Notes under the pieces: model-generated
Seen by the model: only the letters and a program-made list of their open reading frames with translations
Database searches by the model: none
What the model was told of the DNA's origin: nothing
Position numbers and translations under genes: made by a program
Assembly: GCF_002080455.1 (NCBI RefSeq)
Contig: NZ_CP020555.1
Location: 4,607,501-4,671,500 of the forward strand
Reading direction: 5' to 3'
Length of the DNA stretch: 64,000 nucleotides
Source of the DNA: Streptomyces sp. Sge12
GTDB taxonomy: Bacteria > Actinomycetota > Actinomycetes > Streptomycetales > Streptomycetaceae
Shown here: piece after piece, positions 26,180 through 34,613 of the stretch
Layout: each line of letters begins with the position of its first letter
Numbering within the stretch: position 1 is the first letter of the stretch

Positions 26180-26983
26180 TCAACTCACTCTCGTGGCGGC
26201 CGCGGACGGCGTCGCGATGCGTTCGGCGATCAGCCGGCGGACCGTGTCGGCGAACAGCCGCGGCTGCTCGGCCATCGGGAAGTGGCCGCAGCCCGGCAGC
26301 AGTTCGAGCTGCCCCTGCGGCAGGGCCGCCGCCAGTACGGCGGCGTCGCGCGGCGGGGCCAGGCGGTCGTCCTCCCCGGCCACGACGAGCACCGGCAGGC
26401 CGAGGGCCCGGGTGTCGACGGAGGGGGTGCGCAGGTAGCTCTCCCAGAACCTGAGCCACCCGTACGGGCCGACGCGGTTGCGCACGAGGACGGCCATGTC
26501 CCGGCGCGTCTGCGGGGCGAGTTCGCGCACCGAAGCGATCCGCACCGCCTCCTCGAAGGCCTCCTGGAAGATGCCGAGGTAGTGGGCGGCGTCGTCCCAG
26601 TGGAAGTCGGCCGGGTCCGCGCGGTGGAAGGGCGATACGGCGACCAGCGCGCGGGGCTGTTCGACCTGCGGGATGCCGGCCAGGTACCGCACGGCGAGGA
26701 CGGCGGAGAAGGAGTGCGCGAGGACGACGTCGGCGCCGCCCGGGACCGCGGCCAGTGCGGCGCCGATCCACTCGCCGGGGTCGCCGTGCCGGCTCCAGTC
26801 CGTCGGGCCCGCCGCGCCCCAGGGCAGCTCGGCCGTCCACAACTCCACATCCGGTGAGGCGAGTTCTGCGTACGGCCGCCAGCTGGTCCCGCTCGCGGCC
26901 AGTCCGTGCAGGGCGAGCACGCGCACGGCGCCCGTGTCCCGGGCGGGCCGCTCCAGGCGGACCTGCACACGACTCCCGCTCAT
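26180..26983 (-). CDS. Alpha/beta-hydrolase
   Basis: A 267-residue hydrolase and the first gene of the large leftward operon. It has the oxyanion strand LALHGLAASG, the nucleophile elbow VVLAHSFSAVLA (Ala-His-Ser-Phe-Ser instead of Gly-x-Ser-x-Gly), the acid in AGEDDRLAP and the catalytic His in GCGHFPM. ATG 26983 is preceded by GGGGAG; the frame is open upstream to 27070, but the added part is not conserved in character. It could be a release thioesterase, an esterase, or an acyltransferase acting on the phosphonate. The altered elbow makes a non-standard reaction possible, but the fold alone does not decide. Confidence 0.8.
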   Translation of the reverse strand: MSGSRVQVRLERPARDTGAVRVLALHGLAASGTSWRPYAELASPDVELWTAELPWGAAGPTDWSRHGDPGEWIGAALAAVPGGADVVLAHSFSAVLAVRYLAGIPQVEQPRALVAVSPFHRADPADFHWDDAAHYLGIFQEAFEEAVRIASVRELAPQTRRDMAVLVRNRVGPYGWLRFWESYLRTPSVDTRALGLPVLVVAGEDDRLAPPRDAAVLAAALPQGQLELLPGCGHFPMAEQPRLFADTVRRLIAERIATPSAAATRVS

Positions 26984-27100
26984 CCGCTCCCCGTTCCTGG
27001 ATTCGTTCGAAAGGGCGACGACCGGGAAATGGTGATTTCGATCGACGCGCGGCCGGATTTTTTCCCGCATGATCTTCGGGATTTTGCCGAGCCGACGGCG

Positions 27101-27135
27101 AGCGTACCGGGCGGCGGCTAAAACGAGACTTAAAC
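27101..27135 (-). promoter_or_regulatory. Probable SARP-dependent promoter of the PKS operon (leftward)
   Basis: On the minus strand GTTTAAG (27135-27129) and GTTTTAG (27124-27118) are direct repeats exactly 11 bp apart. After 11 further bases comes TACGCT (27106-27101), a TAnnnT -10 candidate, about 118 bp before the hydrolase start. The arrangement matches SARP operators and mirrors the rightward set at 27176. Confidence 0.55.
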
Positions 27136-27175
27136 AGTTCCGCCCGACTGCCCGCCGCCGGCGTGCAGGCGGAAG

Positions 27176-27219
27176 TTAAGGACGGCTTTAGGGAGGCTTT
27201 TAGGGAGCGTCTTTAGGCT
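27176..27219 (+). promoter_or_regulatory. Probable SARP-dependent promoter of the hydroxylase-MFS-PPTase operon
   Basis: TTAAGG (27176), TTTAGG (27187), TTTAGG (27199) and TTTAGG (27212) form a run at 11, 12 and 13 bp spacing. TAGGCT (27214-27219), overlapping the last copy, fits a -10 box 9 bp after the third repeat. The hydroxylase start follows 33 bp later with AAGGAGAG. The 27-bp distance from TTTAG to TAGGCT equals that before the free ACP gene. Confidence 0.6.
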
Positions 27220-27251
27220 ATTGCGGAAGTCGAAACCAAGGAGAGAGACCG

Positions 27252-28187
27252 ATGCTCGATAAGGTCCTGGACCGGCTGCACGATCCAGCGGTCTACGCCC
27301 TGCCCGCCATGGCCCTGCTGATCGTGATCGAGATGCTGGCGATCAAGTTCGGCGACGACCACGACGAGCGGCCCGGTTACGACCTCCGGGACCACCGGGC
27401 GAGCATCCTCACGGGCTTCGGCGCGCTGCTCTCGTCCACCCTGCTGCGGACCGTGGCGCTCGCGCTGTACCTGCTGGTCTACGAGTACGTGGCGCCCTGG
27501 CACCTGTCGTCCACGTCGTGGACCACGTGGGTGGTCCTCTTCTTCGGAGTGGAGTTCCTCCTCTACTGGTACCACCGCGCCGCGCACGGCATCCGGCTCA
27601 TCTGGGCCGGTCACCAGGTGCACCACTCCAGCCAGTACTTCAACCTCTCGACCGCCCTGCGCCGCAAGTGGGCCCAGTGGTTCGAGAAGATGATCTGGCT
27701 GCCGCTGCCCCTCCTGGGCGTGCACCCCGCGCTGGTGTTCACGATGCACTCGGCCCACCTCGTGTACGGGCTCTTCGCGCACACCGAGAAGATCGGCAAG
27801 CTGCCGCGCCCCATCGAGTACATCTTCGTGACGCCCTCGCACCACCGGGTGCACCACGGCAACGACCCGGAGTACCTGGACAAGAACTTCGGCAGCATCC
27901 TGATCTTCTGGGACCGCATCTTCGGCACCTTCCAGCCCGAGGTGCAGCGCCCCACCTACGGCCTGACCAAGCAGATCGAGACCTTCTCCATCTGGAAGAT
28001 CCAGGTCCACGAGTTCGGCAACATGTTCCGCGACGTACGCGGGGCCCGCACGCTGCGCCACAAGCTCGGCTACGTCTTCGGCCCGCCCGGCTGGAAGCCC
28101 GCGGACGACGGCGACGGCTCCGGAGCGGCGTCCGGAGCGACGTCCGGCCCGGCGGCGGCGAGGCAGCCGGGTGAGCTCCTTACATGA
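27252..28187 (+). CDS. Sterol desaturase / fatty acid hydroxylase superfamily membrane protein
   Basis: A 311-residue integral membrane di-iron oxygenase. It has about four hydrophobic segments (near residues 15-33, 55-80, 92-107 and 145-175) and the three histidine clusters of the family: HX3H (His108, His112), HX2HH (His121, His124, His125) and HX2HH (His198, His201, His202). Members hydroxylate or desaturate lipids such as sterols, alkylglycerols and fatty acids using O2. ATG 27252 has AAGGAGAG upstream. The gene starts the rightward operon and overlaps the MFS gene by 4 bp (ATGA). It probably oxidises the acyl chain of the product at the membrane; the exact position is unknown. Confidence 0.9.
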   Translation: MLDKVLDRLHDPAVYALPAMALLIVIEMLAIKFGDDHDERPGYDLRDHRASILTGFGALLSSTLLRTVALALYLLVYEYVAPWHLSSTSWTTWVVLFFGVEFLLYWYHRAAHGIRLIWAGHQVHHSSQYFNLSTALRRKWAQWFEKMIWLPLPLLGVHPALVFTMHSAHLVYGLFAHTEKIGKLPRPIEYIFVTPSHHRVHHGNDPEYLDKNFGSILIFWDRIFGTFQPEVQRPTYGLTKQIETFSIWKIQVHEFGNMFRDVRGARTLRHKLGYVFGPPGWKPADDGDGSGAASGATSGPAAARQPGELLT

Positions 28188-29791
28188 GCGGGGCGACCGG
28201 ACACACCGCGGCCGCCGGGGAGCAGGGCCGCCCGCCCGCCCCGGCGCGCCGGGGAGTGCGGGGCCACCCCTGGCTGACCCTGCTGACCCTGTCGGTCGGG
28301 GCCATGATGGTCTCGCTCGACGGGACCATCGTCACCGTCGCCCAGCCGGCCATGCAGGCCGACCTCGGGGCGAGCCTGACCGGCATCCAGTGGGTGACGA
28401 ACGGCTACCTGCTCGCCGTCGCCGCCCTGCTGATCGCCGCGGGCCGGCTCGGGGACCGCTACGGCCACCGCACCGTCTTCCTCATCGGCGCCGCGGGCTT
28501 CACGGCGACCTCGGTGGCCATCGGCGCCTGCGGCAGCCTGGGCTGGGTGATCGGACTGCGCGTACTGCAGGGCGTGTTCGGTGCGCTGATGCAGCCGGCC
28601 ACCCTCGGCCTGCTGCGCACGGCCTTCCCGGCCGAGAAGCTCAACATGCCGATCGCGGTGCGCAGCGCGGTCATCGCGGCCTCGACCGCGGCCGGCCCGG
28701 TCGTGGGCGGCCTGCTGGTCGAACACGCGACGTGGAGCTGGGTGTTCTTCCTCAACGTGCCGCTGGGCGCCCTCGCCCTGGTGCTGGGCGTCGTCGTCCT
28801 GCACGACGCGCGGGCCGAGGGCGGCCGGTCCGGCCGGTTGGACCTGCTGGGCATGGTCGTCCTCGGCGGCGCGCTCTGCCTGTTCGTCGGGGGCCTGGCC
28901 ACGGTCGCCGACCGGGGCCGGCCCGATGCCCGGACCACGGCCCTGCTGGCCGCCGCGCTGCTGCTCGGCGCCTTCTTCGTCCGGTGGCAGCGGCGGGCCC
29001 CGGATCCGCTGGTGCCGCCGCGGATCTTCCGGTCGGTGCGGTTCACGGTGGGCGTCCTGACCATGCTCGCCATGTCGTTCGTGATGTTCGGCGCCCCGTT
29101 CGTCCTGATCTTCTACTTGCAGAACGTGCTCGGGCTGTCGCCCACCGATTCGGGGATCCGGGTCCTGGGCCTGACCCTGCTGATGATCGTGGGCGCACCG
29201 CCCGCGGCCATGTGGATCAGCCGGTCCGGCCCGCGCGCCCCGGTCGTGGTCGGACTGCTCGTCACGGCCACGGCCATGTGCGCCCTGTCCCGGCTCGATG
29301 CCGAGTCCGGGACCCTGCAGACGACCCTGTGCTTCTTCCTCCTCGGGCTCGGCTTCAGCCCGGTGATGGTCGGCGCCACCAAGCTCGTCATCAGCAGCGC
29401 ACCGGTGGAACTGTCCGGTGTGGCCGGCGGGATGCAGCAGACGTCCATGCAGGTGGGCGGCAGCCTGGGCACCGCCGTCGTGGGCGCACTGGTCGCGGCC
29501 CACGCCGCGTCCGCGCTGCCCGGCCGCCTCGCCGCGGAGGGCGTCGTGCTGGAGCCCGGCGCCCTGGACGAGGCGGTCCGCACGGTGGCCGTGGGTCTCG
29601 CACCGGATGCCGGCGCGGTCGGCGCGGCGCAGGCCACGCTGACCCGGATCGGGCAGGCGGTGTTCCTGGAGGGCATGCAGCAGGCCCTGCTGGCGACCGC
29701 GGCGGTGGCCGCCCTGGGCGCCGTCGCCGGCCTCTTCGCGGGGCCCGGCAAGGCCGTGCCCCCGGGGACCGGCGAAGGGCACGACCGGTGA
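28184..29791 (+). CDS. MFS drug:H+ antiporter, DHA2 (14-helix) family
   Basis: A 535-residue exporter with the family motifs MVSLDGTIVTVAQPA (helix 1), RLGDRYGHRTVFLIG (motif A) and GPVVGGLLVE (motif C). The length and hydrophobic pattern fit 14 membrane helices. ATG 28184 overlaps the hydroxylase stop, and its own stop overlaps the PPTase start (GTGA), so the three genes form one transcription unit. The probable role is export of, and self-resistance to, the cluster product. The substrate is inferred from context only. Confidence 0.93.
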   Translation: MSGATGHTAAAGEQGRPPAPARRGVRGHPWLTLLTLSVGAMMVSLDGTIVTVAQPAMQADLGASLTGIQWVTNGYLLAVAALLIAAGRLGDRYGHRTVFLIGAAGFTATSVAIGACGSLGWVIGLRVLQGVFGALMQPATLGLLRTAFPAEKLNMPIAVRSAVIAASTAAGPVVGGLLVEHATWSWVFFLNVPLGALALVLGVVVLHDARAEGGRSGRLDLLGMVVLGGALCLFVGGLATVADRGRPDARTTALLAAALLLGAFFVRWQRRAPDPLVPPRIFRSVRFTVGVLTMLAMSFVMFGAPFVLIFYLQNVLGLSPTDSGIRVLGLTLLMIVGAPPAAMWISRSGPRAPVVVGLLVTATAMCALSRLDAESGTLQTTLCFFLLGLGFSPVMVGATKLVISSAPVELSGVAGGMQQTSMQVGGSLGTAVVGALVAAHAASALPGRLAAEGVVLEPGALDEAVRTVAVGLAPDAGAVGAAQATLTRIGQAVFLEGMQQALLATAAVAALGAVAGLFAGPGKAVPPGTGEGHDR

Positions 29792-30468
29792 TCGAGCGGA
29801 TCCTGCCCGCCGGGGCGGCCGGTGCGGAGGAGTACGCGGACGTACCCGACGCCCGCCTCCACCCGGTGGAACTGGCCGCCGTGGCGGGGGCCTCCGAGAG
29901 CCGCCGCCGCGTCTTCGGCACCGGACGGCACTGCGCCCACCGGGCACTGGAACGCCTGGGCGTGCCCGCCGGGCCGGTGCCCGTGGGCGGCTCGGGGGAA
30001 CCGCTGTGGCCCGCCGGGGCGGTCGGCGCCATCACCCACTGCGCGGGCTACCGGGCGGCCGCCGCCGCCCGGTCCGCGGAGCTGGCCGGACTCGGCATCG
30101 ACGCCGAACCGCACGTTCCGCTGCCCGCGGGAGTCCTGGAGGCGGTGACGCTCCCGCACGAGCGCGGGCAGCTGCGGGAGCTGGGCGGATCCCGGCCCGG
30201 GCTGCACTGGGACACCGTCCTGTTCAGCGCCAAGGAGTCCGTCTACAAGGCGTGGTTCCCGCTCACCGGGCGCTGGCTCGACTTCACCCAGGCCGAGCTC
30301 CGGTTCCGTCCGGAACCGGGCCCGGCCACGGCCACGGGCGAGGGCGAGGGCCGGTTCCGGGCCCGCCTGCTCGTTCCCGGACCGGTGGCCGGCGGCCGTA
30401 CCGTACGGCATTTCGACGGCCGCTGGCTGGTGGCCGACGGCCTGGTGATCACAGCGGTCACCGTATGA
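29788..30468 (+). CDS. 4'-phosphopantetheinyl transferase (EntD/Svp type)
   Basis: A 226-residue enzyme that moves phosphopantetheine from CoA to the conserved serine of carrier proteins. Visible motifs are TGRHCAHRALERLG, the metal-binding GIDAEPH and FSAKESVYKAWFP (the KES signature of the Sfp/EntD/Svp group). GTG 29788 overlaps the MFS stop. In this cluster it would activate the two free ACPs and the ACP domain of the large PKS. A dedicated PPTase supports the view that the carrier-protein genes are a functional specialised pathway and not stray fatty-acid genes. Confidence 0.95.
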   Translation: MIERILPAGAAGAEEYADVPDARLHPVELAAVAGASESRRRVFGTGRHCAHRALERLGVPAGPVPVGGSGEPLWPAGAVGAITHCAGYRAAAAARSAELAGLGIDAEPHVPLPAGVLEAVTLPHERGQLRELGGSRPGLHWDTVLFSAKESVYKAWFPLTGRWLDFTQAELRFRPEPGPATATGEGEGRFRARLLVPGPVAGGRTVRHFDGRWLVADGLVITAVTV

Positions 30469-30616
30469 CCCGGGGTGTGAATGCGCGGAGCGCCGGACCG
30501 GAAATCCGGACCGCCTTTTCAGCCCCACTCATTGAATTCCCGGCAATTGCATTATGTGGGCCGCCCCGATGATGCTGCGCCCCTCACGCACAAATGCGGA
30601 CAACAGGAGAATCGGC

Positions 30617-32254
30617 ATGACTACTGGGACGACAGAGGCACGCGCGGACCACCGGACGTCCGGAGCCCAGCGGCTCCGCGCACTGTTCGCCCGCCCCGGC
30701 ACGGTACGCATCATCGGCGCGCACAACCCGCTCGGTGCGCGCCTCGCCGAGCGCGCCGGCTTCGACGGCGTCTGGTCGAGCGGCCTGGAGGTGTCGGCCT
30801 CTCAGGGCGTGCCCGACACCGACATCCTGACCATGAGCGAACTGCTCGCCACCGCAGGGTCCTTGGCGGCCGCGGTCGAGGTCCCCGTGGTGGCCGACTG
30901 CGACGCCGGCTACGGCAACGCCCACAACGTCATGAACATGATCCGGCGCTACGAGGCGGCCGGCATCGCCGGCGTCTCCATCGAGGACAAGCGCTTCCCG
31001 AAGGTCAACAGCTTCATCCCCGGCCGTCAGGAACTGGCCCCGATCGCCGAGTTCTGCGGAAAGCTGCGCGCCGCCAAGGCCGCCCAGACCACGCCCGACC
31101 TGATGGTCATCGCCCGGATCGAGGCCCTCATCGCCGGCTGGGGCATGGACGAGGCCCTGCGCCGCGGCGAGGCGTACGCGGCGGCCGGCGCCGACGCGGT
31201 GCTGATCCACGCCAAGGGCAGCTCGCCGGAACCGGTGCTGCGCTTCCTGGAGCGCTGGACCCTGCCGACTCCGGTCGTCGTGGTCCCCACGACCTACCAC
31301 ACCATCACCGCCACCGAACTGGCCGAGGCCGGCGCCAAGATGGTCATCTACGCCAACCACGGTCTGCGCGCGGGCATCGCCGCCGTCACCGACACCTTCG
31401 AGGCGATCCTGCGCGACGACCGCACGACCGGCATCGAGGACCGGATCGCCCCCCTGGCCACCGTGTTCGACCTCCAGGGGATGTCCCTCCAGAAGCGGCA
31501 CGAGGCCGAGTACATCACCCCGTACGCGAGCCGGGCCCGCTCCCTCATCGTCCCGGGCCTGCCCACCGCGCCCGCCGCCGGCCTGCTGGCCGAGCAGAGC
31601 ACCGCGCTGCGCCGGGCGGACATCGAGTCGGTGTCGGCGGTGTCGGCGGTGCAGGCGGTGTCAGAGGCGCCGGCCGAGGCAGGCACGGGCGACGACCACG
31701 GGCAGGTCCCGCAGGACGTGACGCTGCTGCCCTCCCACCTGGATGCCGCCGGCGCCGTACTGGCGCTGGACGACGACTTCCTGAGCGGCACGGTCGTCGT
31801 CACCGGCGACGTCTTCGTCGAGGGCGAGCCGCTGCGCCGACTGGTCGCCGCGGGCGGCGACATCGCCGTCCTCGTCGACGTGTCCGACGGCCCCGGTGCG
31901 CGGCGCCGTGCCGACGCGCTGCCGCTGGCCCTGGACTCCGTCGCCCGGGACGGCCGCCGGATCGGCGCCGCCTCGGGCAGCGGGGTCCTCGCCGCCGTCG
32001 CAGCCGAGGCGGACGGCGAGTTCGCCGGCGCCGCCGTCTTCTCCGCCGAGGGCTTCGGCGCGCTGCGCCAGGTCGCCGAGAAGCGCCGCGCCAACGGCCG
32101 CGAGGCGACCCTGGCCGACCTGCTCGTCGACCTGCTCGCCGCCGGACACCGGGTGCGGGCGGTCGAGATCGGCTCCGGCTGGCTGGAACTGCGGACCCCG
32201 CAGGACCTCGCCCGCGCCACCGAGCTGTTCGCCACCCGGGAGAGCGGCCAGTGA
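30617..32254 (+). CDS. Phosphoenolpyruvate mutase with C-terminal nucleotidyltransferase-like domain
   Basis: A 545-residue protein. Residues 18-300 are PEP mutase, which rearranges PEP to phosphonopyruvate and so forms the C-P bond. The signature EDKxxPKxNS is present as EDKRFPKVNS (123-132), together with VADCDAGYGN, so it is a true mutase rather than an isocitrate-lyase-type relative. After a Ser/Val/Ala-rich linker (about 340-375), residues 376-545 resemble the C-terminal half of sugar-nucleotidyltransferase folds (GTVVVTGDVFVEGE, GSGWLELRTPQDLARATEL). They lack the N-terminal GxGxR nucleotide loop, so the domain is probably not a working cytidylyltransferase. ATG 30617 has AGGAGA 7 bp upstream. 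The decarboxylase gene overlaps by 4 bp. Confidence 0.95.
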   Translation: MTTGTTEARADHRTSGAQRLRALFARPGTVRIIGAHNPLGARLAERAGFDGVWSSGLEVSASQGVPDTDILTMSELLATAGSLAAAVEVPVVADCDAGYGNAHNVMNMIRRYEAAGIAGVSIEDKRFPKVNSFIPGRQELAPIAEFCGKLRAAKAAQTTPDLMVIARIEALIAGWGMDEALRRGEAYAAAGADAVLIHAKGSSPEPVLRFLERWTLPTPVVVVPTTYHTITATELAEAGAKMVIYANHGLRAGIAAVTDTFEAILRDDRTTGIEDRIAPLATVFDLQGMSLQKRHEAEYITPYASRARSLIVPGLPTAPAAGLLAEQSTALRRADIESVSAVSAVQAVSEAPAEAGTGDDHGQVPQDVTLLPSHLDAAGAVLALDDDFLSGTVVVTGDVFVEGEPLRRLVAAGGDIAVLVDVSDGPGARRRADALPLALDSVARDGRRIGAASGSGVLAAVAAEADGEFAGAAVFSAEGFGALRQVAEKRRANGREATLADLLVDLLAAGHRVRAVEIGSGWLELRTPQDLARATELFATRESGQ

Positions 32255-33423
32255 GCGCGCCGAACACGGCGACCACGGAGGCCACGACGGCCACGTCGGC
32301 GCCCCCGCGGGTCCTCGAGGCGCGCACCCTGGTCGAACTGCTCCAGGAGCACGGGCACGGGCCGTTCACCGGCGTGCCCTGCTCCTTCCTCGGCCCGGTC
32401 ATCTCCTGCCTGGAGGCCGAGCACCCGCAGGAGTACGTCATCGCCGCCAACGAGGGCGAGGCCGTCGCCCTCGCCGCCGGCGCCCACCTCGCCGGCCGCC
32501 GCCCGGTGGTCATCCTGCAGAACTCGGGACTGGGCAACACCGTCAACCCGCTGACCTCCCTCTGCCACACCCTGCGCCTGCCGGTCCTGCTCCTGGTCAC
32601 CTGGCGCGGCCGCCCCGGCCACACCGACGAGCCGCAGCACGAGCTGATGGGCCGGATCACCCCGGACCTGCTGACCGCCATGGGCGTGCGCAACGAGGTG
32701 CTCCCGGCCGACCCCGCCCTGCTCGCGCAGCGCCTCGAGGCGGCCGCCGCGCACATGGCCGCCACGGGACTGCCGTTCGCGTTCATCGTGCCCAAGGGCG
32801 CCATCGCCCCCTACGGCGCACCCGGCGGCGTCCGGTCCACCGTCCCCGGCCCGCAACTCATGAAGCGCGCCGAGGCGATCGGCCACATCGTCTCCGCCAT
32901 GGACCCGCACACCCTGCTCGTCGCGACCACCGGCAAGACGGCCCGGGAGCTGGAGCGCGACCGGGACCGCCCCGAGAACCTGTACGTCGTCGGCTCCATG
33001 GGCTGCGCCTCCAGCGTGGCCCTCGGCGTCGCGATGTACGCCCCGCACCGCCGGGTCGCCGTCCTCGACGGCGACGGCGCCGCCCTCATGCGGCTCGAGG
33101 CGATGGCGACCATCGGCCGCCGGTGCGACACCGACCTGTGCCACATCCTGCTGGACAACGAGTCCTACGAATCCACCGGCGGCCAGCCCACCGCCTCCGC
33201 CGGGGTGGACTTCGGGGCGATCGCCGAGGCCTGCGGATACCGCGCCACCCACGACGTCGCGGACGCGGACGCCCTGCGCGCCGCCGTGCTGAGCGCCCAG
33301 CGGGACGGCGGAGCCCAACTGGTCCGCGTACGGATCGCCCCGGGATCCGACCCGAACCTGGGCCGCCCGGCCCTCGCCCCGCCCGCCTCGGCGGCCCGAT
33401 TCAAGGAAGCGATCGCCCGATGA
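32251..33423 (+). CDS. Phosphonopyruvate decarboxylase
   Basis: A 390-residue thiamine-diphosphate enzyme that converts phosphonopyruvate to phosphonoacetaldehyde, the step that makes C-P bond formation irreversible. The N-terminal PYR-type half has FTGVPCSFLGP and the activating Glu in ANEGEAVALAAG. The C-terminal half has the ThDP-binding LDGDGAALMRLE, followed by LLDNESYESTGGQPT (the GDG-to-N motif). The length is normal for single-chain Ppd proteins. GTG 32251 overlaps the mutase stop (GTGA), and the stop overlaps the transaminase start (ATGA). The first 20 residues are Ala/Thr-rich and dispensable-looking. Confidence 0.95.
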   Translation: MSAPNTATTEATTATSAPPRVLEARTLVELLQEHGHGPFTGVPCSFLGPVISCLEAEHPQEYVIAANEGEAVALAAGAHLAGRRPVVILQNSGLGNTVNPLTSLCHTLRLPVLLLVTWRGRPGHTDEPQHELMGRITPDLLTAMGVRNEVLPADPALLAQRLEAAAAHMAATGLPFAFIVPKGAIAPYGAPGGVRSTVPGPQLMKRAEAIGHIVSAMDPHTLLVATTGKTARELERDRDRPENLYVVGSMGCASSVALGVAMYAPHRRVAVLDGDGAALMRLEAMATIGRRCDTDLCHILLDNESYESTGGQPTASAGVDFGAIAEACGYRATHDVADADALRAAVLSAQRDGGAQLVRVRIAPGSDPNLGRPALAPPASAARFKEAIAR

Positions 33424-34535
33424 ACGACAGCACGCCACCGCGCCCGGAGCGCCTGGTCCTCATGAACCCCGGCCCCGTCATCACCGACGACCGGGTGCGC
33501 GCGGCGCTCGCCGGCCCCGACATGTGCCACCGCGAACCGGAGTTCTCCGACCTGCTCACCCGCGTCCGGCACAAGACCACCCTCGCCGCGGGCGGCGACG
33601 AGCGGCACACCTCGGTCGTCCTCACCGGCTCGGGCACCGCCGCCGTCGAGGCCGCCGTCAGCTCGGCCGTGCCCCGCGACGGCGCCCTCCTCGTCGTCGA
33701 CAACGGCCACTACGGCGAACGGTTCCAGCACATCGCGGACGCCCACGGCATCCGCACCCACCGCCTCGAACTGGGCTGGGCCACACCCGTGGACCCGGCG
33801 GCCGTCGAGCGGGCCCTGGCCGCCGACCAGGGCCTGACCCACGTCGCGGTGGTCCACCACGAGACCAGCAGCGGCATGCTCAACGACGTGGCCGCGGTGG
33901 CCCGGATCGCGCACGCCCACGGCCGCGAGGTCGTCGTGGACGCCGTCAGCAGCATCGGAGCGGAACACATCGCGCTGGCCGAGGACGGCATCGACTGGCT
34001 CGCGGGCTCCGCCAACAAGTGCCTGGAAGGCGCCCCCGGCCTCGGATTCGTCAGCGCGGCCAGGACCGCCTTCGAAGGACTGGCCGGCGCCCCGCGGCGC
34101 AGCTACTACCTCGACCTGCACCGCCACTACACGGCCCAGGAGAAGGCGCAGGCACCGGCGTTCACCCCCGGCATCCCCGCCTTCTACGCCTTCGACGAGG
34201 CCCTCGACCTGGCCCTGGCCGAGGGCCGCGAGGCCCGCCACGCCCGCTACTCGGCCCTGGCGGGGCGGCTGCGCGACGGCCTGGAGGAACTCGGCCTGGA
34301 GATCCTCCTGCCGCCCGGGCAGCGGGCCGCCTCGCTCACCGCCGTCCGGATCCCGGCCGGCATCGGCTACCGCGAACTGCACCGCGGGCTGCGCGCGGAG
34401 GGGTTCGTCATCTACAGCGCCCAGGAACAGCTGGCGGCCGACTTCTTCCGGCTCTCGACCATGGGCCGGATGACGGAGACCGACATCGACCGCTTCCTCG
34501 CCGCCCTCGCCCGCACCCTGCCGACCCGGGCCTGA
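33420..34535 (+). CDS. 2-aminoethylphosphonate-type aminotransferase (PhnW-like)
   Basis: A 371-residue class V PLP aminotransferase. It starts with the family motif LVLMNPGPV. The glycine/threonine phosphate-binding patch is TGSGTAAVEAAV, the PLP-contacting Asp is in VVDAVSSIG, and Lys200 in SANKCLEG is the Schiff-base lysine. The family interconverts phosphonoacetaldehyde and 2-aminoethylphosphonate (AEP). Placed directly after mutase and decarboxylase with 4-bp overlaps, it most likely works in the biosynthetic direction and supplies AEP. Use of another amino donor or a related aldehyde cannot be excluded from sequence. Confidence 0.92.
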   Translation: MNDSTPPRPERLVLMNPGPVITDDRVRAALAGPDMCHREPEFSDLLTRVRHKTTLAAGGDERHTSVVLTGSGTAAVEAAVSSAVPRDGALLVVDNGHYGERFQHIADAHGIRTHRLELGWATPVDPAAVERALAADQGLTHVAVVHHETSSGMLNDVAAVARIAHAHGREVVVDAVSSIGAEHIALAEDGIDWLAGSANKCLEGAPGLGFVSAARTAFEGLAGAPRRSYYLDLHRHYTAQEKAQAPAFTPGIPAFYAFDEALDLALAEGREARHARYSALAGRLRDGLEELGLEILLPPGQRAASLTAVRIPAGIGYRELHRGLRAEGFVIYSAQEQLAADFFRLSTMGRMTETDIDRFLAALARTLPTRA

Positions 34536-34613
34536 CACACCCCGGGCCGTCCCGTCCGGATCCCGCCGGGCCCGGAGACGGCCCAGCCGCTGCGACCACT
34601 GAATGAGGTGCCC

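Noticed and set aside
33420..34535. AEP catabolism (PhnW/PhnX) rather than biosynthesis
   Set aside because: The transaminase is coupled to PEP mutase and decarboxylase, and no phosphonatase gene is present.
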